Source: Prauserella isguenensis
Lineage (GTDB): Bacteria; Actinomycetota; Actinomycetes; Mycobacteriales; Pseudonocardiaceae
Direction: 5' to 3'
Assembly: GCF_014191605.1 (NCBI RefSeq)
Contig: NZ_JACHWU010000003.1
Coordinates: 682,001-746,000, forward strand
DNA: 64,000 nt
Positions 35,779 through 44,535 of this stretch are shown here, in pieces. The position numbers and the translations under genes are program-made. Each line of letters starts with the position of its first letter. The first letter of the stretch is position 1. Under the pieces are notes generated by a model, which was not told where the DNA came from, did not search any database, and was given only the letters and a program-made list of their open reading frames with translations.

Positions 35779-37766
35779 GATGTCTGCTCCTGAGGGGTCA
35801 CCAGTGCGAGTTTCTCGTCGAGCGCGACCTGTTGGCCCGCCCGCACGGGGAGTTCGGCGACGACGCCGTCGACGGGTGCGGTGATCGTGTGCTCCATCTT
35901 CATCGCCTCGACGACCAGCAACGGCGTTCCCGCCGTGACCTCGTCGCCCTGGGCGGCCTTGACGACCAGCACGGTGCCCGGCATCGGGCTCGTCACCGGT
36001 CCCGCGTCGACGTCGTCGGCACGCGCGGCGAGCAGATTCGGCCGTTCCCCGAACGCCAGTCCGACACCGTCGCGGCTCAGCCACACGGCGCCGTCGGGCG
36101 CCTCCGCCCGCACGTAGCGCTGGTACTCCGATCCACAATGGACGTCGAGACCCGTCGCGGCCCCGGCCGGGCCGAGCACCCGGCGAGCGGACGCCTCGAC
36201 CGGTTCGGCGTCGCCGACCGTCACGCGCGCGCCCGAGGCGGGCCCTTCGACCCGCACCAGCCGTTCCGTATCGCCCGTGCGGAGCAGGAACTCCACCCCG
36301 GCTGCGGCGCCCATCCGCCAGCCGCTGGGGACCTCCCACGGATCCACGACCGGACCGGTGGGTTCCAGCGCCAGCAACCGGTCGAGCGCCGCGGCGACGA
36401 AGAACCCCTCGGCCACACCCGCGTCGGTGAGCTCGTCGAGCTTGCGCTCCACCATGCCCGTGTCGAGGTCGCCCGACCGGACGTCCTCATCGGACACGAG
36501 CCGTCGCAGGAACTCCACATTGGTCTGCAGCCCGAGCACGGCGGTGTCGGCGAGTGCCCGGTCGAGCCGGTGCAACGCGGAGCCGCGCTCGGGGCCCCAG
36601 GCGATGACCTTGGCGAGCATGGGGTCGTAGTCGGACCCGACACGCGTGCCCTCGGCGACACCCGAGTCGACCCGCACGTGCGGCCCCGACGCCTCGACCA
36701 GTCCCAGCACGGTGCCGCCGGTGGGGACGAAGCCGCGAGCCGGATCCTCGGCGTAGACCCGCGCCTCCACGGCGTGCCCGTCGAAGCGCACGTCGTCCTG
36801 TCCGAGCGTGAGCGGTTCGCCCGCGGCGATCCGCACCTGCCATTCGACCAGGTCGACGCCCGTGATCGCCTCGGTCACCGGATGCTCCACCTGCAGCCGA
36901 GTGTTCATCTCCATGAAGAAGAACTCGTCGGGGTCGGTCGCGGACACGATGAACTCGACCGTGCCCGCGCCGACGTAGCCGACCGAGCGTGCCGCCTCGA
37001 CCGCGGACGCGCCCATACGCGCCCTGGCGTCGACGTCGAGCAGCGGCGACGGCGCCTCCTCGATGATCTTCTGGTGCCTGCGCTGCAGGCTGCACTCGCG
37101 CTCGCCGAGGTGCAGCACCGTGCCGTGCGCATCGGCCAGCACCTGGATCTCGATGTGCCGCGGCGTGTCGACGAAGCGCTCCATCAACAGCCGGTCGTCG
37201 CCGAACGCGCCGCGTGCCTCGCGCTGCGCGGCCTCGACGGCGGCCGCCAGTTCGCCGGGCTCGGTGACCAGCCGCATGCCCTTGCCGCCGCCGCCCGCGG
37301 ACGGTTTGAGCAGCACCGGATACCCGACCTCCTCTGCGGCCGCGGCGTAATCGACCACCTCGGACTTGCCCGGGACCACGGGCACACCCGCCGCCGACAC
37401 CGTGGCCTTCGCGCGGATCTTGTCCCCCATGGCGTCGATCGCCGAGGTCGGCGGGCCGATGAACACGATGCCCGCATCGGCGCAGGCCGCCGCGAAGTCG
37501 GCGTTCTCCGCAAGGAACCCGTAGCCGGGGTGGACCGCCTGAGCTCCGGTGTCGACCGCCGCCTTCACGACGTCCGGGACGGACAGATAGCTCCGAGTGG
37601 CCTCCGCGGGACCGATGCGCACGGCCACGTCCGCTTCACGGGTGTGCCGGACGTCGGCGTCGGCGTCGCTGTAGACGGCCACCGAACGGATCCCCATGCG
37701 CCGCAGCGTCGCGATCACGCGGACGGCGATCTCGCCGCGATTGGCCACCAGAACCGTGTCGAACAT
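35775..37766 (-). CDS. accA1: Biotin carboxylase/BCCP subunit of acyl-CoA carboxylase (AccA1-like)
   Basis: 663 residues joining an ATP-grasp biotin carboxylase ([57 protein letters not shown]) to a C-terminal biotinyl domain with [11 protein letters not shown] (biotinyl Lys near 623). With AccD1 it forms a carboxylase; in mycobacteria AccA1-AccD1 is 3-methylcrotonyl-CoA carboxylase of leucine degradation. It lies 20 bp after accD1 and overlaps fadE by ATGA. ATG 37766 gives the expected N-terminus. Confidence 0.93.
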   Translation of the reverse strand: MFDTVLVANRGEIAVRVIATLRRMGIRSVAVYSDADADVRHTREADVAVRIGPAEATRSYLSVPDVVKAAVDTGAQAVHPGYGFLAENADFAAACADAGIVFIGPPTSAIDAMGDKIRAKATVSAAGVPVVPGKSEVVDYAAAAEEVGYPVLLKPSAGGGGKGMRLVTEPGELAAAVEAAQREARGAFGDDRLLMERFVDTPRHIEIQVLADAHGTVLHLGERECSLQRRHQKIIEEAPSPLLDVDARARMGASAVEAARSVGYVGAGTVEFIVSATDPDEFFFMEMNTRLQVEHPVTEAITGVDLVEWQVRIAAGEPLTLGQDDVRFDGHAVEARVYAEDPARGFVPTGGTVLGLVEASGPHVRVDSGVAEGTRVGSDYDPMLAKVIAWGPERGSALHRLDRALADTAVLGLQTNVEFLRRLVSDEDVRSGDLDTGMVERKLDELTDAGVAEGFFVAAALDRLLALEPTGPVVDPWEVPSGWRMGAAAGVEFLLRTGDTERLVRVEGPASGARVTVGDAEPVEASARRVLGPAGAATGLDVHCGSEYQRYVRAEAPDGAVWLSRDGVGLAFGERPNLLAARADDVDAGPVTSPMPGTVLVVKAAQGDEVTAGTPLLVVEAMKMEHTITAPVDGVVAELPVRAGQQVALDEKLALVTPQEQTS

Positions 37767-37786
37767 GCCTGTCGAACCGTCCTCTC

Positions 37787-39400
37787 TCACATCCGGAAGA
37801 CGCCGTAGCCGACCGGCTCCAGCGGTGCGTTGGCCGACGCGGACAGCGCCAGGCCCAGCACCGTCCTGGTGTCGGCGGGGTCGATGACGCCGTCGTCCCA
37901 CAGCCGCGCGGTCGAGTAGTAGGGGTTGCCCTGCTCCTCGTACTGCTCGCGGATCGGCTCCTTGAACGACTCCTCCTCGTCGGCCGACCACTCCTCGCCG
38001 CGAGCCTCGATGGTGTCCCGCCGCACGGTCGAGAGCACCGACGCGGCCTGCTCGCCGCCCATCACCGAGATGCGCGCGTTCGGCCACATCCACAGGAACC
38101 GCGGCGAGTACGCACGTCCGCACATCGAATAGTTGCCGGCACCGAACGAGCCGCCGATGACCACGGTGAATTTCGGCACCCGCGCACAGGCCACCGCGGT
38201 GACCATCTTCGCTCCGTGCTTGGCGATCCCGCCGGCCTCGTAGTCCCTCCCGACCATGAAGCCCGTGATGTTCTGCAGGAACACGAGCGGGATCGAGCGT
38301 TTGTCGCACAGCTCGATGAAGTGGGCGCCTTTCATCGCGGACTCGGCGAACAGCACCCCGTTGTTGGCGATGATCCCGACCGGATGCCCGTGGATGCGGG
38401 CGAACCCGGTGACGAGCGTGGTGCCGTATTCCTTCTTGAACTCGGCGAACCTGCTGCCGTCCACGACTCGGGCGATCACCTCGCGCACGTCGTACGGTGT
38501 CCGCGAGTCGGTGGGCACGACGCCGTAGAGCTCGCGCGGGTCGGCAGCCGGCTCCTCGACCGGTGCGACGTCCCACGGCTTCGGTTCCCGCGGCCCCAGG
38601 GTCGAGACGATCGAACGCACGATGCGCAGCGCGTCGGCGTCGTCGACTGCGAGATGGTCGGTCACCCCGGACTGTCGCGAGTGGACATCCCCGCCGCCCA
38701 GTTCCTCGGCCGTGACGACCTCACCGGTCGCGGCCTTCACCAGCGGTGGCCCGCCCAGGAAGATCGTTCCCTGATTGCGGACGATCACGGCCTCGTCGCT
38801 CATCGCCGGCACATAGGCGCCGCCCGCGGTGCACGAGCCGAGGACGGCGGCGACCTGCGGGATGCCGCGGGCCGACATCGTTGCCTGGTTGTAGAAGATG
38901 CGGCCGAAGTGCTCCCGGTCGGGGAACACCTCGTCCTGCCGTGGCAGGAACGCTCCTCCGGAGTCGACGAGGTAGATGCACGGCAGGTTGTTGTGCAGCG
39001 CCACTTCTTGGGCACGCAGGTGCTTCTTGACCGTCATCGGGTAGTAGGTGCCGCCCTTGACGGTGGCGTCGTTGGCGACGATCACGCATTCGCGCCCGGA
39101 GACCCGGCCAATGCCGGTGATGATGCCTGCGGCGGGCGCCTCGTCGTCGTAGAGCCCCGTCGCCGCCAGCGGCGAGAGCTCGAGGAACGGCGACCCCGGG
39201 TCCAGCAGCGCGTCGACTCGGTCGCGCGGCAACAGCTTGCCGCGTTCCACATGCCGGGAGCGCGCCTTCTCCGGGCCGCCCAGCCGAGCGGCGGCGAGTC
39301 GCTTCCGCAGATCTTCGACCAACTCACCGTGTCCTGCGACATTGCGGGAGTACGCCTCGCCGTTCGGGTCAGCGTGACTGGCGAGCGCCGGACCGTCCAT
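37787..39400 (-). CDS. accD1: Acyl-CoA carboxylase carboxyltransferase (AccD1-like, methylcrotonyl-CoA type)
   Basis: 537 residues of the carboxyltransferase family. Motifs: [35 protein letters not shown], and [20 protein letters not shown], the last characteristic of methylcrotonyl-CoA carboxylase beta chains. First gene of the accD1-accA1-fadE operon. ATG 39400 has GAGG 6 nt upstream, and this Shine-Dalgarno overlaps the edge of a large inverted-repeat operator (39407-39464), so binding there could block both transcription and initiation signals. Confidence 0.93.
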   Translation of the reverse strand: MDGPALASHADPNGEAYSRNVAGHGELVEDLRKRLAAARLGGPEKARSRHVERGKLLPRDRVDALLDPGSPFLELSPLAATGLYDDEAPAAGIITGIGRVSGRECVIVANDATVKGGTYYPMTVKKHLRAQEVALHNNLPCIYLVDSGGAFLPRQDEVFPDREHFGRIFYNQATMSARGIPQVAAVLGSCTAGGAYVPAMSDEAVIVRNQGTIFLGGPPLVKAATGEVVTAEELGGGDVHSRQSGVTDHLAVDDADALRIVRSIVSTLGPREPKPWDVAPVEEPAADPRELYGVVPTDSRTPYDVREVIARVVDGSRFAEFKKEYGTTLVTGFARIHGHPVGIIANNGVLFAESAMKGAHFIELCDKRSIPLVFLQNITGFMVGRDYEAGGIAKHGAKMVTAVACARVPKFTVVIGGSFGAGNYSMCGRAYSPRFLWMWPNARISVMGGEQAASVLSTVRRDTIEARGEEWSADEEESFKEPIREQYEEQGNPYYSTARLWDDGVIDPADTRTVLGLALSASANAPLEPVGYGVFRM

Positions 39401-39406
39401 GACACA

Positions 39407-39464
39407 CCTCAGGGTTAGCAGCCGTTAACACCGGATTCGATGTTAGAGGCTACTAACCCTGAGG
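39407..39464 (-). promoter_or_regulatory. Double TetR-type operator at the accD1 promoter
   Basis: Two GTTAG-N6-CTAAC sites: 39414-39429 (one mismatch, ends TTAAC) and 39442-39457 (perfect). They sit inside a larger inverted repeat with 12-nt perfect outer arms CCTCAGGGTTAG (39407-39418) and CTAACCCTGAGG (39453-39464). On the minus strand a -10-like TAACAT overlaps the second site. The same motif lies before the tetR gene at 40457. Confidence 0.75.
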
Positions 39465-39502
39465 TCCAGCCGTGCAGCGGGGAAATCCCCACCCGATCGA
39501 CG

Positions 39503-40300
39503 TCAGCCCGCGGCACCCTCCAGTGCCGGCAGGTAGCCGTGCTGCTGACCGGCGGCGTTGGGGTGGTACGACTCGTCGACCGGCCACGTCACGCTGTGCA
39601 GCCACCAGTCGCCGGAACAGATCTCGTGCCCGTCGAAGTCGTCCCGGACGTCGACGAACGTGAAGCCCGCGGCTTCGGCCCGCTCGGAGATCGTGGCCGC
39701 GAGGGCATCCGCACCCGAGTTGATGGCGGTCCGCTTGGTCTCGCTCAGACCGCCGTTGCAGGATCCGCCGATCTCGTAGAACTGCGGGTAGCCGAGGACG
39801 TACACCTCGGCGTTCGGCGCGTTGGCCTTGATCTTGTCGTACACGCCGTCCAGCCGGCCGGGCAGCGTGGTCTCGACATAGTCCTTGGCATCCTCGACCC
39901 GGTTGACGCACCCCTGGTCGAAGCTCGTCGTGCAGTCGATCATGACGTCGACGAAACCGGCGTCGTTGCCGCCGACCGACACCGTGACGAGGTCGGTGTC
40001 GGCGGAGAGTGTGTCGGCCTGCACGAGCACGTCGTCCGTGCGCGCCCCCAGGCAGGCCGCGAAGTCGAAGTCGCCGATGCCGTTGGAGTTCGCGTAGAGC
40101 TGCGGATAGGCGTTCGCGCTGCGCTTGCAGCCACCCGAATCGCCGTAGTCGCCCGCGCCGACGCCGCTGGAGTAGGAGTCGCCGAGGGCGACATAGCTGT
40201 CGTAGGCGGTCGTCTCGACCGCTCCTGCCGTCGCCGTGCCGCCGACCATCGCCAGTGCGGCCACGGCCGCCGCGGTGACGATTCGGGAACCTTTGACCAT
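39503..40300 (-). CDS. Secreted SGNH/GDSL lipase or esterase
   Basis: 265 residues with a signal peptide (KGSRIVTAAAVAALAMVGGT, cleavage near AGAVE). SGNH blocks: YVALGDSYSSGVGAG (Ser), SVGGNDAGF (Gly/Asn), DESYHPNAAGQQHG (Asp/His). Six cysteines suggest three disulfides, as in Streptomyces secreted SGNH lipases. Probable substrates are lipid or acyl esters. ATG 40300 was chosen over a longer frame because it starts the signal peptide and is preceded by GGAAAGG. It sits between tetR and accD1 but is transcribed toward accD1. Confidence 0.9.
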   Translation of the reverse strand: MVKGSRIVTAAAVAALAMVGGTATAGAVETTAYDSYVALGDSYSSGVGAGDYGDSGGCKRSANAYPQLYANSNGIGDFDFAACLGARTDDVLVQADTLSADTDLVTVSVGGNDAGFVDVMIDCTTSFDQGCVNRVEDAKDYVETTLPGRLDGVYDKIKANAPNAEVYVLGYPQFYEIGGSCNGGLSETKRTAINSGADALAATISERAEAAGFTFVDVRDDFDGHEICSGDWWLHSVTWPVDESYHPNAAGQQHGYLPALEGAAG

Positions 40301-40419
40301 CTCGGGCCGCCTTTCCGTTTGCCGTTGGCCGGTCAGACGAATACCAGCGGCGACGGCCCGAAAAGGAGGGAAAGTTCCCGAGTTACCTCGCATGGATCAA
40401 ATCGGAAGTCGCACAGGAG

Positions 40420-40435
40420 GTTAGCGTTCACTAAC
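40420..40435 (+). promoter_or_regulatory. TetR-type operator at its own promoter
   Basis: A perfect GTTAG-CGTTCA-CTAAC site ending 21 bp before the tetR ATG. A -35-like TTAGCG overlaps it and a -10-like TACAGT (40445-40450) ends 6 nt before the ATG, suggesting a leaderless, autoregulated transcript. Confidence 0.7.
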
Positions 40436-40456
40436 TTCGTCCCGTACAGTGACATC

Positions 40457-41089
40457 ATGATCCCCAGTGCCGCGTCGGGCTCCGCAGCAGGGTCCGCAGC
40501 TTCGCCGTCGGGAGCGTCGCCGTCGGGCGGAGGGAAGCCGTCCCGGCGGGATCAGATCCTGGCCGCGGCCGCGGAACTGTTCGCCCAGCACGGCTTCCGC
40601 GGGGTCGGGATCGACGACATCGGCGCGGCCGTCGGGATCACCGGTCCGGCACTGTACCGCCACTTCCGCAGCAAGGACGCCATGTTGGGCGAAATGCTGA
40701 CGGGTATCAGCGAGTACCTGCTCGCGGGCGGCACCGAACGCGTCGGCCGGACGGGCGAGGCCGACGAGATCCTCGCGGGCCTCGTACGGTTCCACGTCGA
40801 CTTCGCGCTGCAGCAGCCCGCACTGATCACCGTCCACGAACGCAGCCTGGCGAGCCTCGCCGACGAGGACCGCAGGCGCGTCCGCCGCCTGCAGCGGCAG
40901 TACGTCGAAGTGTGGGTCACGGCGCTACGCACGGCTGTCCCCCGCCTGGACGAACCTCACGCCCGATCCGCGGCGCACGCGGTGTTCGGACTCATCAACT
41001 CCACCCCGCACAACCGGCACCTGCCCCACGAGGACCTGGCAGAACTGCTCACCCGCCTCGCGCTCGGAGCGCTGTACGCGGCGAAATGA
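40457..41089 (+). CDS. TetR-family regulator of the accD1-accA1-fadE unit (BkaR/Rv2506-like)
   Basis: 210 residues. A flexible Ser/Gly/Ala N-terminus is followed by the TetR HTH (SRRDQILAAAAELFAQHGFR, IDDIGAAVGITGPALYRHFR) and a ligand domain. Order and length resemble mycobacterial Rv2506 (BkaR), which controls a branched-chain keto-acid operon containing accD1, accA1 and fadE19. The shared GTTAG-N6-CTAAC sites at its own promoter and at accD1 support direct control. Start ATG 40457 fits a leaderless mRNA. Confidence 0.85.
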   Translation: MIPSAASGSAAGSAASPSGASPSGGGKPSRRDQILAAAAELFAQHGFRGVGIDDIGAAVGITGPALYRHFRSKDAMLGEMLTGISEYLLAGGTERVGRTGEADEILAGLVRFHVDFALQQPALITVHERSLASLADEDRRRVRRLQRQYVEVWVTALRTAVPRLDEPHARSAAHAVFGLINSTPHNRHLPHEDLAELLTRLALGALYAAK

Positions 41090-41162
41090 CGCGCCCGTGG
41101 CCGGCGTCGCGACGACGATCACCCCTGCGGGCGCGCGACGATCACGGTACGTCTGGTGTTTG

Positions 41163-41651
41163 ATGACACCCGTGCACGAGGAAGGTACGCCGTCACGGCT
41201 CGTCGAAACCGCGCAGCGGGCGCTGCTCGCCATGCGCCTGGGCGACGACGCCGGTGCGATCGAAGCGGCGGCGCTCGAAGCGCTCGCCACCGACGACACA
41301 CGCGCGCTCATGCTGCTGTTGTTCCGCACCTGCAGCGAAATGGTCACCACCCTCGGCGACGGGGGCGCCGCGCCGGTCAAGGTCCAGGTGTTCGACTCCG
41401 AGGGCGAAGAGGTCACGATCGACGACGCCGAGCCGCCCGTGCGCACCGCCGTCCGCACCCTGCTGGCGGAGGTCCACGGCAACACCGACGACGCGAGCGA
41501 GCAGCTGGAGATCGCACTCGCCAACGCCTCGCCGGACGAGGTGGAGAGCCTGGTCGTACAGGCACTGCGCTGGACGATGCGACTGTCGACCGCGTGCCTG
41601 GAACGGGACCTGCCCGTCGAACCGTGGATCGCCGAGGCCCTTCTGGACTGA
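41163..41651 (+). CDS. Conserved-looking helical protein of unknown function
   Basis: 162 residues starting MTPVHEEGTPSRLVETAQRA. Mostly helical, acidic, with a middle VKVQVFDSEGEEVTIDDAEP strand-like stretch and a helical C-terminus (VVQALRWTMRLSTACLERDL). No family is recognised and no membrane segment is visible. Coding bias matches the neighbours. The frame is open upstream to 41097, but ATG 41163 gives the more protein-like start. It lies 93 bp before the pucR start on the same strand. Confidence 0.7.
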   Translation: MTPVHEEGTPSRLVETAQRALLAMRLGDDAGAIEAAALEALATDDTRALMLLLFRTCSEMVTTLGDGGAAPVKVQVFDSEGEEVTIDDAEPPVRTAVRTLLAEVHGNTDDASEQLEIALANASPDEVESLVVQALRWTMRLSTACLERDLPVEPWIAEALLD

Positions 41652-41718
41652 TTCACTGGGGGCTTTCGCGGGTCGATGTCGACGTCGGGCGCGGGCCGCG
41701 GCGGTATGCTCGCCGGCC

Positions 41719-41748
41719 ATGACCAGCAGCACTTCCGGCAACCGATGA
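41719..41748 (+). CDS. Putative 9-residue leader peptide coupled to pucR
   Basis: ATG 41719 encodes MTSSTSGNR and stops with TGA at 41746-41748, overlapping the pucR ATG (41745) as ATGA. A -10-like TATGCT (41705-41710) ends 8 nt before it, so the leader could be translated from a leaderless mRNA and hand ribosomes to pucR, which lacks a Shine-Dalgarno of its own. Confidence 0.4.
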   Translation: MTSSTSGNR

Positions 41749-43304
41749 TCACCGTCCGCACGGTCGTCGACCGGGTGGGGCCGACGCTGCTGCACGCGCT
41801 GCACCTGCCGGACGAATCGGCCGCTGTCACCGACGTCGTCATCGCCGAACCCGCGGCCACCACCCCGGGCGCTGGTGATCTGGTGCTGGGCGTCGCCGTA
41901 CCGGACGCCGACGCGGCCGTGGCCCTGCTGAAGGACTCCGCGCGGCGCGAGGCGACGGCGGTGCTGATCAAGGCACCGGTCGCGCACGAGCCGGCGGTCC
42001 GCGGGGCCGCCAGGCGCGCGGGCATCGGCCTGATCGAGGTGCACGAGGCGACCGCGTGGGCCCAGCTCGTGTGGCTGCTGCGCACCGTGCTGGACGCCGA
42101 GGCCGACGAGTCCGACACGCTCGAGGCGGACCCGGCGGCGGGCGACCTGTTCCGGCTCGCCGATGCGGTGGCCTCGGTCGTCGACGCTCCCGTGACGATC
42201 GAGGACACCAACTCGCGCGTGCTGGCCTACTCCGCGCGGCAAGACCTCACCGACCCCGCGCGAGTGGCCACGATCGTCGGCAGGCGCATCCCCGACGACG
42301 TGCTCGCACGGTTCCGCTCCCGTGGCGTCTTCCGCGACCTCACGCGCGGCAGGCAGACGATCTTCGTGCCGGGCCAGAAGGACGGGACACTGCCGCGGCT
42401 GATCGCACCGGTGCGCATGGGCGGCGAGCTGCTCGGCTCGATGTGGGCGGTCGTGGACGGCCCCGTGCCGGACGAACGGGCCGCCGCATTCGCCGACACG
42501 GCCCCGGTCGTGGCGCTGCACCTGTTGCGACGGCGGGCCCATTCCGACGTCCGCCGCCGCGCATACGCCGAGGTGCTGCGGGAACTGCTGCACGGCGAGG
42601 CCGGGCCGCGCAAGGCCGTCGCGGAACTGGGCCTGACCGAGCAGCCGCACCGGGTCGTCGTCATCGACACGCCCGGAGGCGACACGCTCGACGGCGAGGG
42701 CATGCGGCTGGCGCTGCTCGAACGGTTGTCCCAGGGCATCGGCAGGCAGCCGGTGGCGGCCGAGCACGCCGGTCTGCTCTACGCGGTCGTCCCGGAGACG
42801 GGCGGCGCGGGAGCCTGGCCGGAACTGCGGTCGGCGCTCGAGGACATGCAGTCCGGGCCGAAGGCCGGCGAGGTCCGCGCAGCAGCGGGCGGTGCGTACG
42901 AGCTGGGTGAGCTGCCCGCGTCCCGCACCGAGGCGGACGAGGCGCTGGGGCTGCTGCGGGCGGGCATCGTGCAGGGACGGACCGTCACGTTCGACGAGGT
43001 GTGGACCCCGCTGACGCTGCATCGCACGGCAACGGCCGCCCGTTCCGCGAACGTGACCGCGCTGGGCCCGCTGCGCACGCTCGTCGAGCACGACCAGGCA
43101 CACGGCACCGAGTACGTCGACACGCTGTACCACTGGCTGCGCCATCCCGGCGATCCGCGCAGCGCGGCAGCGGCCCTGCAGGTGCACCCGAACACCCTGC
43201 GGTACCGCATGCGCAAGCTGTTGGAACTCGCCGGTCTGGACCTCGACGACCCCGACGTCCGGCTTGCCCTCGTCGCACAGCTACTCACGCTGCGGTGGTC
43301 GTGA
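41745..43304 (+). CDS. PucR/CdaR-family transcriptional regulator
   Basis: 519 residues from ATG 41745 (MITVRTVVDRVGPTLLHALH). N-terminal PucR-type region, a central GGDEF-like/helical domain (LRELLHGEAGPRKAVAELGL) and the C-terminal PucR HTH_30: VDTLYHWLRHPGDPRSAAAA, LQVHPNTLRYRMRKLLELAG. Family members activate genes for purine, sugar-acid or amino-acid use. The neighbour alanine dehydrogenase is a possible target, but the intervening gene is on the other strand. Longer in-frame starts (41676, 41706) are less likely because the conserved region begins at 41745. Confidence 0.88.
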   Translation: MITVRTVVDRVGPTLLHALHLPDESAAVTDVVIAEPAATTPGAGDLVLGVAVPDADAAVALLKDSARREATAVLIKAPVAHEPAVRGAARRAGIGLIEVHEATAWAQLVWLLRTVLDAEADESDTLEADPAAGDLFRLADAVASVVDAPVTIEDTNSRVLAYSARQDLTDPARVATIVGRRIPDDVLARFRSRGVFRDLTRGRQTIFVPGQKDGTLPRLIAPVRMGGELLGSMWAVVDGPVPDERAAAFADTAPVVALHLLRRRAHSDVRRRAYAEVLRELLHGEAGPRKAVAELGLTEQPHRVVVIDTPGGDTLDGEGMRLALLERLSQGIGRQPVAAEHAGLLYAVVPETGGAGAWPELRSALEDMQSGPKAGEVRAAAGGAYELGELPASRTEADEALGLLRAGIVQGRTVTFDEVWTPLTLHRTATAARSANVTALGPLRTLVEHDQAHGTEYVDTLYHWLRHPGDPRSAAAALQVHPNTLRYRMRKLLELAGLDLDDPDVRLALVAQLLTLRWS

Positions 43305-43370
43305 TCACCACGTCCCGACGACGACGGGGCGGGGGTCACCGGCGGCGCCGGGCCGCGAGGAGCGCCGCGG

Positions 43371-44336
43371 TCATGTCGGCCGGTTCACGGCGAGCAGGGT
43401 CTTGCCCGCCGTGGACCGGGCGTCGATGGCGGCGTGGGCGTCGGCGGCACGTTCCAGCGCGTGGACCGCTCCGATCCGCGGCCGCAACCGTCCTGCCGTC
43501 ACCTCCGCGAGGGCGTCGCGCGCGCAGGCGTGCAGCGTCTCGGGCGTGGCGTCGAGCCCGCCCGTGACGACGACGCCCCGCGCCTCGGCCTCCTCGGGGG
43601 AAACGTCGGTCATGGCGCCGCTCGCCATCCCGTGGACGACCATGCGGCCGCCGGAAGCGAGGAGGCCGAACGCCGCGCGCCCGATGTCGCCGCCGACCCC
43701 GTCGTAGACGACGTCGACCTCGCCGACCGCGTCCCGCACGGCGTCCGCCCACCGCGGGTCGCCGTAGTCGACGGCGTGTGACGCGCCCGCTTCCCGGGCG
43801 AGCCTGCCCTTGCGTTCGCCGCCCGCAGCTGCGATCACGACCGCCCCCTCCTTGACCGCGAGCTGCACGAGCAGACCACCCACGCCGCCCGCGGCCGCCT
43901 CCACGAGCACCCGCTGCCGCGGCCGCGGCGCGGCGGCGCGATGCAGCAGCATCGCGGTCCGCCCGTCGGCCAGAACCGCCACCGCGTCCGTCATCGCGAG
44001 TCCGTCGGGCACGGGCAGGATCCGGTCGGCCGCGGCGACCGCCTGCTCGGCGTAACCGCCGCTGCCCGACAGACCGCTCACCACGCGGGTACCGACGAGC
44101 GCGGGATCGACACCGTCACCGGTCCGCGCCACCACGCCCCCGACGCCGTTTCCCGGGATGAGCGGCGGCTCCCACGCGAACGGCCCGCGCCCGGCACGCA
44201 ACTGCGTCTCGACGAACGTGACCCCCGCGTACTCGACGTCGATCAGCACCTCGCCGCGGCGTGGCTCCGGGCTCGCCGCCTCGCCAGGTCGCAGTACCTC
44301 GGGGCCGCCCGGCTTCGTCCACCACACCGCTCGCAT
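43371..44336 (-). CDS. NADPH:quinone oxidoreductase-like MDR protein
   Basis: 321 residues, zinc-free MDR family: MRAVWWTKPGGPEVLRPGEA, LIPGNGVGGVVARTGDG, and VLVEAAAGGVGGLLVQLAVK. Likely a quinone or enone reductase. Its promoter carries a MerR/SoxR-type operator with a 19-bp spacer, and a -10 box (CAGGGT) only 7 nt before the ATG, so the mRNA is probably leaderless and redox- or xenobiotic-inducible. The ORF extends upstream to 44384, but that part would cover the promoter. No MerR-family gene is adjacent. Confidence 0.88.
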   Translation of the reverse strand: MRAVWWTKPGGPEVLRPGEAASPEPRRGEVLIDVEYAGVTFVETQLRAGRGPFAWEPPLIPGNGVGGVVARTGDGVDPALVGTRVVSGLSGSGGYAEQAVAAADRILPVPDGLAMTDAVAVLADGRTAMLLHRAAAPRPRQRVLVEAAAGGVGGLLVQLAVKEGAVVIAAAGGERKGRLAREAGASHAVDYGDPRWADAVRDAVGEVDVVYDGVGGDIGRAAFGLLASGGRMVVHGMASGAMTDVSPEEAEARGVVVTGGLDATPETLHACARDALAEVTAGRLRPRIGAVHALERAADAHAAIDARSTAGKTLLAVNRPT

Positions 44337-44343
44337 GGCGATC

Positions 44344-44374
44344 ACCCTGCGACCTCGAGTCGACTGGAGGTCAA
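44344..44374 (-). promoter_or_regulatory. MerR/SoxR-type promoter of the quinone oxidoreductase
   Basis: Inverted repeat GACCTC...GAGGTC (44351-44372) with inner AGT-CGACT symmetry, lying in a 19-bp spacer between -35 TTGACC (44374-44369, minus strand) and -10 CAGGGT (44349-44344). A 19-bp spacer with a dyad of this kind is the hallmark of promoters that MerR-family activators untwist. The -10 ends 7 nt before the ATG at 44336. Confidence 0.7.
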
Positions 44375-44535
44375 GGGTTGTCACTCAAGGACCACTCCGC
44401 CCGCCGATGATTGTCGTAGCAGCACGATGACACCGCCTTCCGGGTGGTTCACGGTGGTCGGAGACACCATTCCCACAAGGAAGCGCCAAGCGGCGCCCGT
44501 TCCGCCGACAGGTGGGCGCCACCGAGGAGGAAGCC

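Noticed and set aside
40241-40300. Upstream start for the SGNH hydrolase (frame open to 40393)
   Set aside because: The extension precedes a clear signal peptide and would overlap the tetR-side promoter.
41676-41744. Longer PucR N-terminus from 41676 or 41706
   Set aside because: The added residues are not PucR-like and would cover the presumed promoter and leader ORF.
43381-44377. Open frames on the other strand of the second quinone oxidoreductase as separate genes
   Set aside because: Arg/Pro/His-rich composition and full overlap with the MDR gene.
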